A stretch of DNA of 64,000 nt from JBCDHN01 sp965224535 (GCA_965224535.1 CBDCZR010000003.1:1-64000), one strand, 5' to 3'; shown: positions 25,284-34,161, numbered from the stretch's first letter. Made by a program: numbers and translations. Notes: a model not told the origin generated them from the letters alone.

Positions 25284-26381
25284 ATGTCCCTAAAACTCCG
25301 CCCTCCGTTCGACTGCCAGTTCGATTGCATCTCTCTCGGCGAGGTGATGTTGCGTCTGGACCCCGGTGAAGGCCGCATTCACACCGCCCGAAATTTCGCG
25401 GCTTGGGAGGGCGGGGGCGAATACAATGTGACGCGCGGTTTGCGGCGCTGTTTTGGCCAAAAAGCCGCCGTGGTGACCAGTTTTGCGGACAATCCCGTGG
25501 GGCGGTTGATCGAAGATTTCATCCTGCAGGGCGGCGTGGACACGCGTTTCATCCAATGGCGCGATTACGACGGAATTGGCCGCGAAGTTCGCAACGGGCT
25601 CAATTTCACCGAGCGCGGATTCGGGATTCGCGGAGCGGTGGGATGCCCGGATCGCGGAAACACCGCCGCATCACGCATGAAGCCGGGAGACGTTGATTGG
25701 GACGAGATTTTTGGCAAAATTGGCGCGCGCTGGTTCCACACCGGCGGGATTTTCGCCGCGTTGTCGGAAACTGCCGCGGAAGTGACGATCGAAGCCTGCC
25801 AAGCCGCCCAAAAACACGGCACAATCGTCAGCTACGACCTGAATTATCGCCCCTCGCTCTGGAAATCGATCGGCGGGCAAAAAAAGGCGCAGGAAGTGAA
25901 CCGGGAGATTGCGAAAAACGTCGACGTCATGATCGGCAACGAGGAAGATTTTACCGCGAGCCTGGGTTTTGAGGTCGAAGGCGTGGATGAGAACATCAGC
26001 GGCATCGACGTGGCGAATTTCAAGAAAATGATCGAGACTGCGACGCAGGAATTTCCGAATTTCAAGGCCACGGCGACGACCTTGCGCGAGGTCCACACCG
26101 CGACCGTTAACGACTGGGGCGCAGTTTGCTGGCACGACGGAAAATTCTACGAAGCCGTGCAGCGCGACCGGTTGGAGATCCTGGATCGCGTCGGCGGCGG
26201 CGATAGTTTCGCTTCCGGGCTAATTTACGGCTTTTTGGAGCACAACGACCCGGAAAAAGCCGTCAACTACGGCGCGGCACACGGAGCTTTGGCCATGACC
26301 ACGCCCGGAGACACGACGATGGCCGGCCTGGCGGAAGTCGAAAAAATCCTGGCCGGGGGAGGAGCCCGCGTCGTTCGTTAA
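25284..26381 (+). CDS. PfkB-family sugar kinase (probable 2-keto-3-deoxygluconate kinase)
   Basis: The ATG at 25284 is preferred (MSLKLRPPFDCQFDCISLGE); upstream frame residues look untranslated. The 365-residue protein has the PfkB N-terminal strand ISLGEVMLRLDP, the substrate-binding GGGEYNVTRGLRRCFG, and the C-terminal signature DRVGGGDSFASGLIYGFLE with its catalytic Asp. NEEDFTASLGFE fits the ATP/anion region. PfkB members of this form commonly phosphorylate KDG or related acids. It is followed, 8 bp later, by an SDR dehydrogenase on the same strand, a pairing consistent with uronate or sugar-acid breakdown. Confidence 0.85.
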   Translation: MSLKLRPPFDCQFDCISLGEVMLRLDPGEGRIHTARNFAAWEGGGEYNVTRGLRRCFGQKAAVVTSFADNPVGRLIEDFILQGGVDTRFIQWRDYDGIGREVRNGLNFTERGFGIRGAVGCPDRGNTAASRMKPGDVDWDEIFGKIGARWFHTGGIFAALSETAAEVTIEACQAAQKHGTIVSYDLNYRPSLWKSIGGQKKAQEVNREIAKNVDVMIGNEEDFTASLGFEVEGVDENISGIDVANFKKMIETATQEFPNFKATATTLREVHTATVNDWGAVCWHDGKFYEAVQRDRLEILDRVGGGDSFASGLIYGFLEHNDPEKAVNYGAAHGALAMTTPGDTTMAGLAEVEKILAGGGARVVR

Positions 26382-26389
26382 TTTTCGCC

Positions 26390-27121
26390 ATGAACCCGCT
26401 GAAAAGTCAAAACGCCATCGTCACCGGAGGAGGAAGCGGAATTGGGCTGGGAATCGCCCAAGCCCTGGCCGCCGCCGGTTGCCGAACCGTCATCACCGGC
26501 CGCAACGAGGCCAAACTCGCCTCCGCGGCGGAAACTTGCCCCGAAAATCCGCCCCTCGTCCGCGCCTGCGACGTTTCGGATCGCGCTGCCGTCGATGCGC
26601 TGTTCGCTTGGGCCGAAAAAGAGCTGGGTTCCGTCGGAATAGTCGCCAACAGCGCGGGCGTGAACGTCGCCAAACGCCGGATGGACGTGCTCGACCCCGC
26701 GGATTTCGACAAAATCGTCGCCATCAACTGCACCGGCTTTTTCAACGTACTGCACGCCGCGTTGACGCAAATGCGCGCGCGCCAAGACGGCCTGGTTTTC
26801 AACGTTTCCTCGATTGCTGGCAAACGCGCCCTCCCGCTCGCCGGTCCCGCCTACGCCGCCTCGAAATTCGCCGCCACCGCGCTGGGAACCGAGGTCGGCG
26901 CTGAGGAAGCGGAAAACGGCATCCGCATCACCAACATCTACCCCGGCGAGGTCGACACGCCCCTGCTCGACGACCGGCCCGAACCCGTCCCCGAAGCGCT
27001 AAAAGCGCGCATGGTTCACCCGGAAGACATCGGCGCCATGGTCGTCGCCATCGCGCAATTACCGGCGCACGTCGTCGTCCCGGAAATCATCATCAAGCCG
27101 CTCTACCAGGAGTTTTTGTGA
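26390..27121 (+). CDS. Short-chain dehydrogenase/reductase
   Basis: The 243-residue classical SDR has the nucleotide-binding TGGGSGIGLGIAQAL loop, the NSAG motif, a catalytic Ser in VFNVSSIAGK and Y-x-x-x-K in PAYAASKFAATAL. The ATG at 26390 lies 8 bp after the kinase stop. With the PfkB kinase it could form a sugar-acid pathway, but many substrates are possible for SDRs, so the specificity is inferred from neighbours only. Confidence 0.88.
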   Translation: MNPLKSQNAIVTGGGSGIGLGIAQALAAAGCRTVITGRNEAKLASAAETCPENPPLVRACDVSDRAAVDALFAWAEKELGSVGIVANSAGVNVAKRRMDVLDPADFDKIVAINCTGFFNVLHAALTQMRARQDGLVFNVSSIAGKRALPLAGPAYAASKFAATALGTEVGAEEAENGIRITNIYPGEVDTPLLDDRPEPVPEALKARMVHPEDIGAMVVAIAQLPAHVVVPEIIIKPLYQEFL

Positions 27122-27130
27122 GGCGGACGC

Positions 27131-27430
27131 CTACCCGGCGCCCTGTACCAGGTAATCGAGGATGAGGTTGCGTAGGAGCCTGGAAATCGGGAACAGCACC
27201 CCGGCCACAAGCGGCGTGAGCAGGGCAAGGACCCAGCGTTTCCACCCATCCAGATCGAACAACAGACGGTAAGCCCAACCGCCGATCGCCGCGGCGAAAA
27301 CGCAGGCTAACCCAAGCCCCAGCCAGCCGTTTTGCCGGATGAGCGCGTAGCCGATCATGAGCGGGACAATGCTGCCTAGGAGGCTGTCGGACTTAGCCCG
27401 CCCGGCGTCGAAAATCGAGATTCGGCCCAA
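27131..27430 (-). CDS. Small membrane protein (start uncertain)
   Basis: The 99-residue frame opens at a TTG (27430) and has an ATG at 27358. It contains hydrophobic spans LLGSIVPLMIGYALI, LGLGLACVFAAAIGGWAY and WVLALLTPLVAGVLFPISRL, plus a charged segment DLDGWKR. No family is recognised. It is convergent with the SDR gene. Confidence 0.45.
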   Translation of the reverse strand: MGRISIFDAGRAKSDSLLGSIVPLMIGYALIRQNGWLGLGLACVFAAAIGGWAYRLLFDLDGWKRWVLALLTPLVAGVLFPISRLLRNLILDYLVQGAG

Positions 27431-27521
27431 ATTTCCCTTCGTTTTCGTCCCTTATGTCCTCATAAAGTCCTCAAACTCATGAAAATTTTGGCTCGAACCT
27501 CGAATTTCGCCGCCAGACGTT

Positions 27522-27713
27522 CTAAGTCTGACAGCCTCCTAGGCCGATGACGACCACCCGCCAAGCCTCCAGATCCACTTCATGCCGGGCAAAAAGCCAG
27601 ATGAGCGCGTAAATGCAGCAAAACGCGAGGAGGGCGAAGATGTAGACGGCCGGATCGCGCGGGATGACGATTGCGGCTCCCAAAAACGACGTGACATCCA
27701 GAATTCGGCTCAT
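27522..27713 (-). CDS. Small membrane protein
   Basis: The 63-residue ORF begins MSRILDVTSFLGAAIVIPRD. It has one strong TM (YIFALLAFCCIYALIWLF) and an acidic segment EVDLEAW. Its hydrophobic profile and the W-R-V-V-V-I-G end are similar in style to the neighbouring small membrane ORF, possibly a common locus. Its role is unknown. Confidence 0.4.
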   Translation of the reverse strand: MSRILDVTSFLGAAIVIPRDPAVYIFALLAFCCIYALIWLFARHEVDLEAWRVVVIGLGGCQT

Positions 27714-27780
27714 GCCGTTGCTTAAAACGGGAAATTACCCGGCGCCAATGCAAAATGAAGCGCCACGCCGGCTACGGTCC

Positions 27781-27826
27781 GGGAGTTGATTTCCGCGGCG
27801 TGGCCAGCTTTAGCACAGAAACCCGG
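27781..27826. repeat. 46-bp dispersed repeat, copy 1
   Basis: The sequence beginning gggagttgatttccgcgg recurs at 28632-28677 with three substitutions over 46 bp. Here it lies just downstream of the frameshifted HicB-like gene. Its other copy is inside a coding sequence. Confidence 0.75.
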
Positions 27827-28050
27827 TTAATTTTGCTGCGAGTCGATTTCTCCGATCCATTCATCGCGCTGTCGATCGCGCTCAGAGTAGATTTCTTCAA
27901 CGACATCGGCAATGAGCGGGTCGCTCGCGCCCTTTCCGGCGCATTGATGGCGGCTTCGCGAGTATCGCGTTGGGCGGAAATCTCCGGTTTTCCCAGCAGC
28001 GAGGCGACGAAGACGCCGTCGTGTTGTTTGATGGTGCCGGAGAGGGACAT
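27827..28050 (-). pseudogene. Small HicB-like (antitoxin-type) gene with a frameshift
   Basis: Frame 1 from the ATG at 28050 reads SGTIKQHDGVFVASLLGKP and DTREAAIN, a pattern like HicB-type domains (strand, V-A-S-x-x-x-x-P, then T-R-E-E-A). About 40 residues in, the coding sense moves to a second frame, reading GASDPLIADVVEEIYSERD and ending near 27827. A one-base indel at about 27930 would join them into a 75-residue protein. No partner toxin is adjacent. The frame-1 open reading frame running to 27772 simply reads through a dispersed repeat. Confidence 0.4.
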
Positions 28051-28100
28051 GGTTCAGTTTCGCAGGAGAGTGGCGACTGGTCAAGGTGGTGGCTTGCCGA

Positions 28101-29720
28101 TCAATTCACGATGCGGTAGGTGACCTTCTTGTCATTCGGGACGAAGAAGCTGCTCCACACGTAGTCGAAGCGGAATTCCACCTTTTCATCGGCGGCCCAG
28201 GCCAATTGGAGCCGATTGGCGGCGAGCGCTTTCCAACTGGCGTTGCGCGAGATGCCGGGACCGGTGAGCAGGCCGTTTTCCTGGAACTGGATCTCGCGTT
28301 TTTCGCCCGCCCACCGCGTGCCGGCCAGCCAGCGGGTTAGCTCGCCCGCGTCCTGGGGACCGTAGAAACTCTCCGGCAAAATGTGCTCGTTTTCGTTGCG
28401 GCGTTGTTCCCGGCGCACGCCGTCCTTGTAGTAGACGATGTGGAGGCCCTTGTTCCAGTACGGGTTCGGGTCGGCGCCAAGATGGCCCGGATTCGCGGCG
28501 AAGAATTTGCGCTCGACCTCGACGAGTTGCTTCACTCGCGCGGTGACGTCCGCGTTTTTGCCGCCCGTGCCGTAAATGGCGGAGATGACCTGGATCGGCC
28601 TGCGTTTCGGCTGCAAAATCGCCAACCGCGCGGGAGTTGATTTCCGCGGCGTGGCCAACTTTGGCACAGAATCCCGGGTAGGGGTGGGAATCGTGATTCT
28701 TGGGCCGGATTTCCCGCCTGGGGCCACGAATTTGATCCAGGTGGACGCTTCCTTGCCCCAAAGCGGCGCGCCGGGAAAGTCCGCCCCGCCGTATTGCCGC
28801 ATGAACTTCGCGCCTTCCTCCCAGGCCTTACCAATCGGATAAGCCGGACGCTCGACCCCTGCCGCGGAATCCCGAAACTGGGAAGAATCCGGATGCGCGA
28901 TAAATTCGGCAACGTTGGCGGGGTCATCACAACTGCTCCACGCTCTGGAAGTTGGGTTGCTGGCGAAACCGAACTCGTTTTGATCCAGATTCCCGGCCAC
29001 GGCGAAAAACCTCGTCCCACCGTGGCGCAGCCGATTGTGGGCAACGTGGAAAACCAGCCAATCGCCGCGCCGAACCTGGATATCGACGCGCTCGACACTG
29101 GCGCCGAACCGGTCGAGCAACAGCTTCCGTTTCCGATCCGCAATCCGCTCGCCGTTGTGGTAGATCTCCGTCACGAAGTCCTTGGCGACGATGGTCAGCC
29201 AATTCGCCATCAAGCCGTCGCCGCGGTGCACGAGCCGGCCGGGCGGTATGGCGCTGAGTTCCCGCTGCCCCGGCGGCCGCCACTGCACGGTCACACCCGA
29301 TGCGCCTCGCCCTAACACGTATCCCACCGACGCGATCGGCACTAGCCCTTTCTTGAGTCGCACGGTCACGACCTTGTCCGCCCCATCGCAATAGCCGCAG
29401 ACCACCTTCCCATCGATCATCAGCAAATTCCGGTCGTAAAAGCTGGTTGTCGTGAACGCGTAGTCGCCATCCGCATCGATTTTCAGGAATCCGCGGGCAA
29501 CGGCGTTGCGCTCGGTTTTGTGGCGCCACGGGCTGATGGACTTCGTGACGTAGCGGCGCCCGATCGGTTCGCCCAGTTGCTCGAGCGGCACCTCGACGTG
29601 AGCTTCCTGGTCTTGCGCGGCAAGTCGGGGGTATTCGGTGACGAGCAGCCCGAGTTCGAGGGAATTCGCGAAGGTGGAAATGGGCAGCAGAGCGAAAAGA
29701 AGGAGGCGAGCGGTGTTCAT
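28101..29720 (-). CDS. Secreted protein of unknown function (verrucomicrobial type)
   Basis: The 539-residue protein starts with a signal peptide (MNTARLLLFALLPISTFANS). Strand-rich segments (GFLKIDADGDYAFTTTSFYD, then RNLLMIDGKVVCGYCDGAD) look like a PA14-like sugar-binding module. Later segments (ADFPGAPLWGKEASTWIKFV, EFRFDYVWSSFFVPNDKK) are less clear. Two unrelated blocks are separated by the 46-bp repeat near residue 355. The C-terminal block (QVISAIYGTGGKNADVTARV) reads like a DUF3395/fibronectin-type domain, a guess. It neighbours a divergent DUF1501 gene. Confidence 0.6.
   Translation of the reverse strand: MNTARLLLFALLPISTFANSLELGLLVTEYPRLAAQDQEAHVEVPLEQLGEPIGRRYVTKSISPWRHKTERNAVARGFLKIDADGDYAFTTTSFYDRNLLMIDGKVVCGYCDGADKVVTVRLKKGLVPIASVGYVLGRGASGVTVQWRPPGQRELSAIPPGRLVHRGDGLMANWLTIVAKDFVTEIYHNGERIADRKRKLLLDRFGASVERVDIQVRRGDWLVFHVAHNRLRHGGTRFFAVAGNLDQNEFGFASNPTSRAWSSCDDPANVAEFIAHPDSSQFRDSAAGVERPAYPIGKAWEEGAKFMRQYGGADFPGAPLWGKEASTWIKFVAPGGKSGPRITIPTPTRDSVPKLATPRKSTPARLAILQPKRRPIQVISAIYGTGGKNADVTARVKQLVEVERKFFAANPGHLGADPNPYWNKGLHIVYYKDGVRREQRRNENEHILPESFYGPQDAGELTRWLAGTRWAGEKREIQFQENGLLTGPGISRNASWKALAANRLQLAWAADEKVEFRFDYVWSSFFVPNDKKVTYRIVN
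28632..28677. repeat. 46-bp dispersed repeat, copy 2 (inside a CDS)
   Basis: This nearly identical copy lies in the secreted protein gene at 28101-29720. Read on the minus strand it encodes a PKLATPRKSTP segment in frame, between otherwise unrelated residues. It looks like a small repeat that has inserted without breaking the frame. Confidence 0.7.
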
Positions 29721-29872
29721 GCGGAAAGAGACACGGGATTCCCGATTTCCTTAGCAAGCCGAGGAAAGTGTGAGGAAAAATCACGGGCCAGAAATCGTGG
29801 CCTGACTTTCGGCGCCGCCAAATCCTCGCCTGTTGAAAAGTCCGCCCCCGTCCATCCGTGAGTAGGGGACCC

Positions 29873-31225
29873 ATGCTCACAATCCTAGGTACCTCCACTT
29901 CCCGCCTCTGCGATGGCGTTTCCCGGCGCGATGTTTTGCGCATCGGCGCGCTGGGGCTCGGCGGGCTCAGCTTGCCCCAACTGCTTCAAGCCGAGTCGCA
30001 AATGAATCTCGGGAACTCGAACAAGGCGATCATCATGATCTACATGGCGGGCGCACCTTCGCATCAGGAGATGTACGACATCAAGCCCGACGCACCATCG
30101 AACATCCGGAGTCAATTCGCCTCCATGCCGACCAGTGTGCCGGGAATCCGGATCAGCGAGCTTTTGCCGGGATTGGCGCGGAATGCGGGCAAGGTGACGT
30201 TTCTCCGATCCCTCTACGGTGCTCCGAACGGGAGCCACGATTCGTTCATGTGCTACACGGGCAAAGTCGGGTCCACGTTAAACCAGAATGGTCAGCCGCC
30301 GGGTGGTTGGCCTTCGATCGGCGCCGTTACCTCCAAGCTAATGGGGCCAAAAACTGCTGCGATGCCAGCGTTTGTGGGTTTGGCGCCGCAAGCCGGCCAT
30401 CCGCCTTATGGATCGAGCGGCAAACCTGGTTTTCTCGGCGCTTCATACGGTCCCTTCAAACCAAATGGTGAGGCGATGAAGGACATGAAACTGGGAATCC
30501 CGGAATCCCGGCTCGATGCCCGGAAGGGGTTGTTGAACGCGTTCGATCAATTTCGGCGCGAAACCGATTCCAACGGATTAATGGAAGGGATGGACGATTT
30601 CGGCCAGCAAGCCATGGGCTTGCTAACCTCCAGCAAGCTGGCTGAGGCTCTAAACCTGGAAAACGAAGATCCCAAGCTGCGCGAACGTTACGGCAAGGGT
30701 GATCCCAAGCGGGTTGGTGACGGCGCGCCGCGAAATCTGGAACATTTCCTGATGGCGCGCCGATTGGTGGAAGCCGGAGCGCGTTGCGTCACCCTGAACT
30801 TCGGGCGCTGGGATTTTCACAGCAATCACGCCGCCGGAATGCGCTCACACGCGCCACTCTTCGATCAAGGACTCAGCACGTTGATCGAAGATCTGGAGGA
30901 ACGCGGGATGCTCGACGACGTCACCGTGGTGGCCTGGGGCGAGTTCGGCCGGACGCCGATCATCAACAAAACCGGTGGCCGCGACCACTGGCCTCGAGTC
31001 GGTGGAGCGCTTTTGGCCGGAGGCGGGATGACGTGCGGCCAGGTCATCGGCGCGACCGACAAAACCGGCGGTGACATCGCAGAACGGCCGGTGCACTTCG
31101 GCGAAGTTTTTGCAACGATTTACCAGAACCTGGGAATCGATCCGCACAAAACGACAATCGCGGATTTCACCGGCCGTCCACATTACCTCGTGGACGGGCA
31201 CCGGGCGTTGTCGGAGCTGGTGTAA
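29873..31225 (+). CDS. DUF1501 family secreted protein
   Basis: DUF1501 proteins are a large secreted family of Planctomycetes/Verrucomicrobia, structurally in the alkaline phosphatase/sulfatase superfamily. The ATG at 29873 follows an AGGGGA ribosome-binding sequence. The start of the 450-residue protein has a twin-arginine-type signal (SRRDVLRIGALGLGGLSLPQ). Landmarks are IIMIYMAGAPSHQEMYDIKP, the conserved S-H-D-S-F-M region, ARCVTLNFGRWDFHSN, WGEFGRTPIINKTGGRDHWP and VDGHRALSEL near the end. The residues match a metal-binding active-site layout of the superfamily. Verrucomicrobial DUF1501 genes usually pair with a PSCyt gene, whereas here the PSCyt1 gene is 5 kb away. Confidence 0.92.
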   Translation: MLTILGTSTSRLCDGVSRRDVLRIGALGLGGLSLPQLLQAESQMNLGNSNKAIIMIYMAGAPSHQEMYDIKPDAPSNIRSQFASMPTSVPGIRISELLPGLARNAGKVTFLRSLYGAPNGSHDSFMCYTGKVGSTLNQNGQPPGGWPSIGAVTSKLMGPKTAAMPAFVGLAPQAGHPPYGSSGKPGFLGASYGPFKPNGEAMKDMKLGIPESRLDARKGLLNAFDQFRRETDSNGLMEGMDDFGQQAMGLLTSSKLAEALNLENEDPKLRERYGKGDPKRVGDGAPRNLEHFLMARRLVEAGARCVTLNFGRWDFHSNHAAGMRSHAPLFDQGLSTLIEDLEERGMLDDVTVVAWGEFGRTPIINKTGGRDHWPRVGGALLAGGGMTCGQVIGATDKTGGDIAERPVHFGEVFATIYQNLGIDPHKTTIADFTGRPHYLVDGHRALSELV

Positions 31226-31358
31226 GCCTTCGGCCACGGGCGGAATTCCCCAAATCGCCCGCGTTACCGACGGAAGCTGGGCGCAATCGCCGAAGTTACC
31301 GTTTTCCCCTTGCCTGGTTTCCCTAGCCTCGTTAGCCTAACCGGCTATCCACCGAGGC

Positions 31359-32726
31359 ATGGACTCCACCATCAACACCGATCCGACTGCGCTCTGGTTC
31401 CACGACCAGAGCCTCGACCCGATCCCTCTCGCCCAACTGCAACGCCTGGCCCGCGAACGCGGGATCGAGCCGAACGCCGATACCTGGCCGGCCGATGGCG
31501 AGGTCTCCTTCAAGGCTTACTGGCACCTCGACCTCTGGTTCACCAATCCCGTTCTGCCTAGCGCCGAGCCGCGCAGCCTGCTCCAGGTCTACCTCGAGAC
31601 CGAAGCCGGCGCCTTCGCGGGCCGCGAGCACGAGACGCTCATCTGGATGAAGGACGCCGAGTTTTCGAGCCATTTCGACGAATTCGATTGGTTCGTCCCC
31701 GAGGAACTCTGGCCGAAACGCGCCGATCAGGTGCTCGAAGAACGCGGGCTCGCCGCCGGGATCGATTTTCGCTACGACGTGTTCATCTCCTACCGACGCG
31801 CCGATGAGGCGATCGCGATCGATTTCGAGCGCGAACTGACCAAACGCGGCCTCAAGGTCTGGCGCGATGACCGGCTTCACGATACCGCGGGCGAATCCTA
31901 CCAACGCGAGATCAACCAGGCCCTGACCGACTCCGCCAAGGTCGTGACGCTCTTCTCGCGGAATGTCGTCGATCCGGACGAAGGCGCGTTCACCTCCGCG
32001 TGGGTCGAATCCGAGGCCACGCGCGCCTTCAACCGCAAGCGCCTCATCCCGATTCTGGTCGATCCAGTCGAGCTGCCCGCGCCCTTCACCGTTCTCCACG
32101 GGATTCAGCTCGAGAAAATCCGGGCCGATTTCAACCTCCTCCTCCGCGCCCTCGGGGCGAGCGAGGACCACGGCAATCCCGGCACTTGGACCATCGGCGA
32201 GCCGCGCGTCGAGGACGACAAATTGCCGCTCACCTTCGCGAAGCAACTCTACGGCCGCGATCGCGAAATGGCGCAACTGGTCGATGCCTGGGACGATGGC
32301 GAAACCCGCGTCGCCGCGTTCGATGCCATGGGTGGCGCGGGCAAAACCGCGTTGATCGTGCACTTCGTCCAGCAGCTCAAACGAGGGCACTGGCGCGGGG
32401 CGCGGGCCGTGTTTGCCTGGAGTTTTTACTCCCAGGGCTCGAACGAAGATCGCCAGGTTGGCGCGGACGATTTCTTTCGCGCCGCGTTCCGCTTTTTCGG
32501 CGGGAAAGATTACAAAATCCCGGACAAGGCGCGCGAAAAAGGCGTCGAGCTGGCCGCATTGGTGCAAAAACAACGCAGCCTCCTCATTCTCGATGGGCTC
32601 GAGCCGTTGCAATACGCCGCGGGCCGCGATGGCCGTCGCGATACCATTTCAAGGCGCGAGGAGGGAGCTGAGCGGGCTCATGTCCGACGAGCAACGCAGA
32701 AATTGGGAACTTGGGAATGCACTTAG
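31359..32726 (+). CDS. TIR-STAND ATPase, C-terminally truncated (defence-type)
   Basis: The 455-residue ORF contains an N-terminal region of unclear type (1-135). A TIR domain follows (about 138-235): YDVFISYRRADEAIAIDFER, GLKVWRDDRLHDT and SAWVESEATRAF, whose Glu is positioned like the NADase catalytic Glu. An NTPase of STAND/NB-ARC type comes next, with Walker A FDAMGGAGKTALIVHF and Walker B RSLLILDGLEPLQ. Family members normally continue for hundreds of residues into sensor repeats. Here the sequence degenerates after Walker B (RDGRRDTISRREEG...) and stops. Intact TIR-STAND proteins detect phage and deplete NAD. This copy lacks its sensor and is probably broken or frameshifted. Confidence 0.7.
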   Translation: MDSTINTDPTALWFHDQSLDPIPLAQLQRLARERGIEPNADTWPADGEVSFKAYWHLDLWFTNPVLPSAEPRSLLQVYLETEAGAFAGREHETLIWMKDAEFSSHFDEFDWFVPEELWPKRADQVLEERGLAAGIDFRYDVFISYRRADEAIAIDFERELTKRGLKVWRDDRLHDTAGESYQREINQALTDSAKVVTLFSRNVVDPDEGAFTSAWVESEATRAFNRKRLIPILVDPVELPAPFTVLHGIQLEKIRADFNLLLRALGASEDHGNPGTWTIGEPRVEDDKLPLTFAKQLYGRDREMAQLVDAWDDGETRVAAFDAMGGAGKTALIVHFVQQLKRGHWRGARAVFAWSFYSQGSNEDRQVGADDFFRAAFRFFGGKDYKIPDKAREKGVELAALVQKQRSLLILDGLEPLQYAAGRDGRRDTISRREEGAERAHVRRATQKLGTWECT

Positions 32727-32926
32727 GAACTTAGGAACGGCGCAGGAATAAATTCAGATGAAGTTGCGCCGCAATTTTTCTCAGCACCAAGGCGGAATCG
32801 AGCGGAGCCTAGTGATCGGGTCCGGGTGAACTGTTCGTCCCGCCGAGCCTCAGCGACGGCGTGACCGGCGTACCTGTGACGACTTTCCAAACAACACAGA
32901 ACGGTGCCCTACGAAAATCTCCGGCA

Positions 32927-32955
32927 TTGACGAACGGGTAGCAAAACGCTACTTT
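32927..32955 (+). promoter_or_regulatory. Promoter and operator of the toxin-antitoxin operon
   Basis: A sigma-70-like promoter is visible: TTGACG at 32927-32932, a 17-bp spacer, then TACTTT at 32950-32955. A 5-bp stem inverted repeat, GTAGC-AAAAC-GCTAC, at 32938-32952 covers the spacer and overlaps the -10. The antitoxin ATG is at 32961, so the transcript would be leaderless or have only a few leader bases. The arrangement fits autorepression by the antitoxin. Confidence 0.55.
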
Positions 32956-32960
32956 TCGGC

Positions 32961-33335
32961 ATGAGTCAACCCGTTAAGCTCAAGGACGATCTCGTGCTGG
33001 AAGCGCGATTGGTTGCGAAGATTGCCGAGCGCTCAATCGCGGGCCAAATCGAATACTGGGCGCAGCTTGGCCGCGCCATTGAGCCACTTCTGCGAGGAGA
33101 TCAGGCTCTCGCGCTCAAAAAAGCCGGGGAAGCGCGTTCGCTGGCCGACGCGATTTCCGAAGTGGACTCGGACGCAGGACGGAAACGGGTTCGGGACTAC
33201 CTGGACCAAACGCCGTTCCCGCATTTCGAAGCTTCGACCGAGAATCCCGGCTTGATTGTGAAAATCGACGAAGACGGAACAAGAACGCTCGGTCGATTTG
33301 TGAATCGCAAATTTGTTGAAGCGGACTCGAAATAG
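32961..33335 (+). CDS. ParD-like antitoxin
   Basis: The 124-residue protein starts MSQPVKLKDDLVLEARLVA and has the family's AGQIEYWAQLGRAIEPLL ribbon-helix-helix region. An acidic linker and a C-terminal block, PFPHFEASTENPGLIVKIDEDGTRTLGRFVNR, are familiar from ParD-type antitoxins fused to a toxin-binding tail. It lies 5 bases before a zeta-like toxin gene with a good ribosome-binding site (GAGGGG). A promoter/operator with inverted repeat precedes it. It should neutralise the toxin and repress the operon. Confidence 0.8.
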   Translation: MSQPVKLKDDLVLEARLVAKIAERSIAGQIEYWAQLGRAIEPLLRGDQALALKKAGEARSLADAISEVDSDAGRKRVRDYLDQTPFPHFEASTENPGLIVKIDEDGTRTLGRFVNRKFVEADSK

Positions 33336-33340
33336 AGGGG

Positions 33341-33886
33341 ATGAATTGGAAAGCTAACCTCGAGGCGAGACCCATCGTCGTCGCAATCGCGGGATCGAAC
33401 GGCGCCGGGAAAACAACGTTTTTCCAGGCTCACCTCGCCGAAACCGGTCTGCGATACATCAACGCTGACGAACTGGCGTCGGAGCTGAAACTCGGAGCCT
33501 ACGAGGCCGCCGAATTTGCCGACGCCCTTCGCCGGAGTTTGGTCGAACGCGGGGAAAGCTTCATCTTCGAGACCGTCTTTTCGGATCCGGTCGGCGCCAA
33601 GATTCAGTTTCTCGATGACGCCAGCCAGCGGGGATTTCAGGTGGCTCTCATCTTCATTCGGCTGGATGAAATCGAAACCTCGAAACAGCGCGTTTCGATG
33701 AGAGTCCTGAAGGGCGGACATGATGTGCCAGACGAAAAACTGGAGCAGCGTTTTCAGCGAACATTGACGAAACTGGACCGAGCGATCAAAACCTTGCCGC
33801 TCGTTTTCGTGTTCGACAACTCGGACCTCGCCCATCCCTTCCGGCTGGAGGCGGTTTATGGGGATGGTGAGGAGCAAGCGGGTTAA
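33341..33886 (+). CDS. Zeta-like AAA/P-loop kinase toxin
   Basis: The 181-residue protein has Walker A VAIAGSNGAGKTTFFQAHL, the ESFIFETVFSDP substrate segment, the Walker B-like VALIFIRLDE strand, and a basic motif RVLKGGHDVPDEKLEQRF typical of zeta-toxin/UDP-GlcNAc kinase-like AAA_33 proteins. Such toxins phosphorylate peptidoglycan precursors. It follows the ParD-like antitoxin directly. There is no TM and the length is normal for the smaller members of the family. Confidence 0.8.
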   Translation: MNWKANLEARPIVVAIAGSNGAGKTTFFQAHLAETGLRYINADELASELKLGAYEAAEFADALRRSLVERGESFIFETVFSDPVGAKIQFLDDASQRGFQVALIFIRLDEIETSKQRVSMRVLKGGHDVPDEKLEQRFQRTLTKLDRAIKTLPLVFVFDNSDLAHPFRLEAVYGDGEEQAG

Positions 33887-34161
33887 CTGCTTGCCTAGCT
33901 GAGGATCTTCTGAGCTTCCTGAAGAAGTTCTCGCTGTCCGCCCGAGACCATTTCGAAACCTCGTCCCGCTCAACGGTATCGCGCTAAGCCAAGCTACAAC
34001 CCGACTAAACAAGAATCGGCCGCGAACCTAACCGAACACAAAAAGGGGCATATTTTCATTGCTCGGAAATTCTAGAAAGCTTAAACTACCCGGGATTCCT
34101 GACTCTCTCGATCATTTGTGGTCGACAATCCGCGTCGACGGACGTATCAACCAAGCCCGAA

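Noticed and set aside
31332..32612. 426-codon minus-strand ORF opposite the TIR-STAND gene
   Set aside because: The plus strand carries TIR and Walker motifs; the antisense translation has none.
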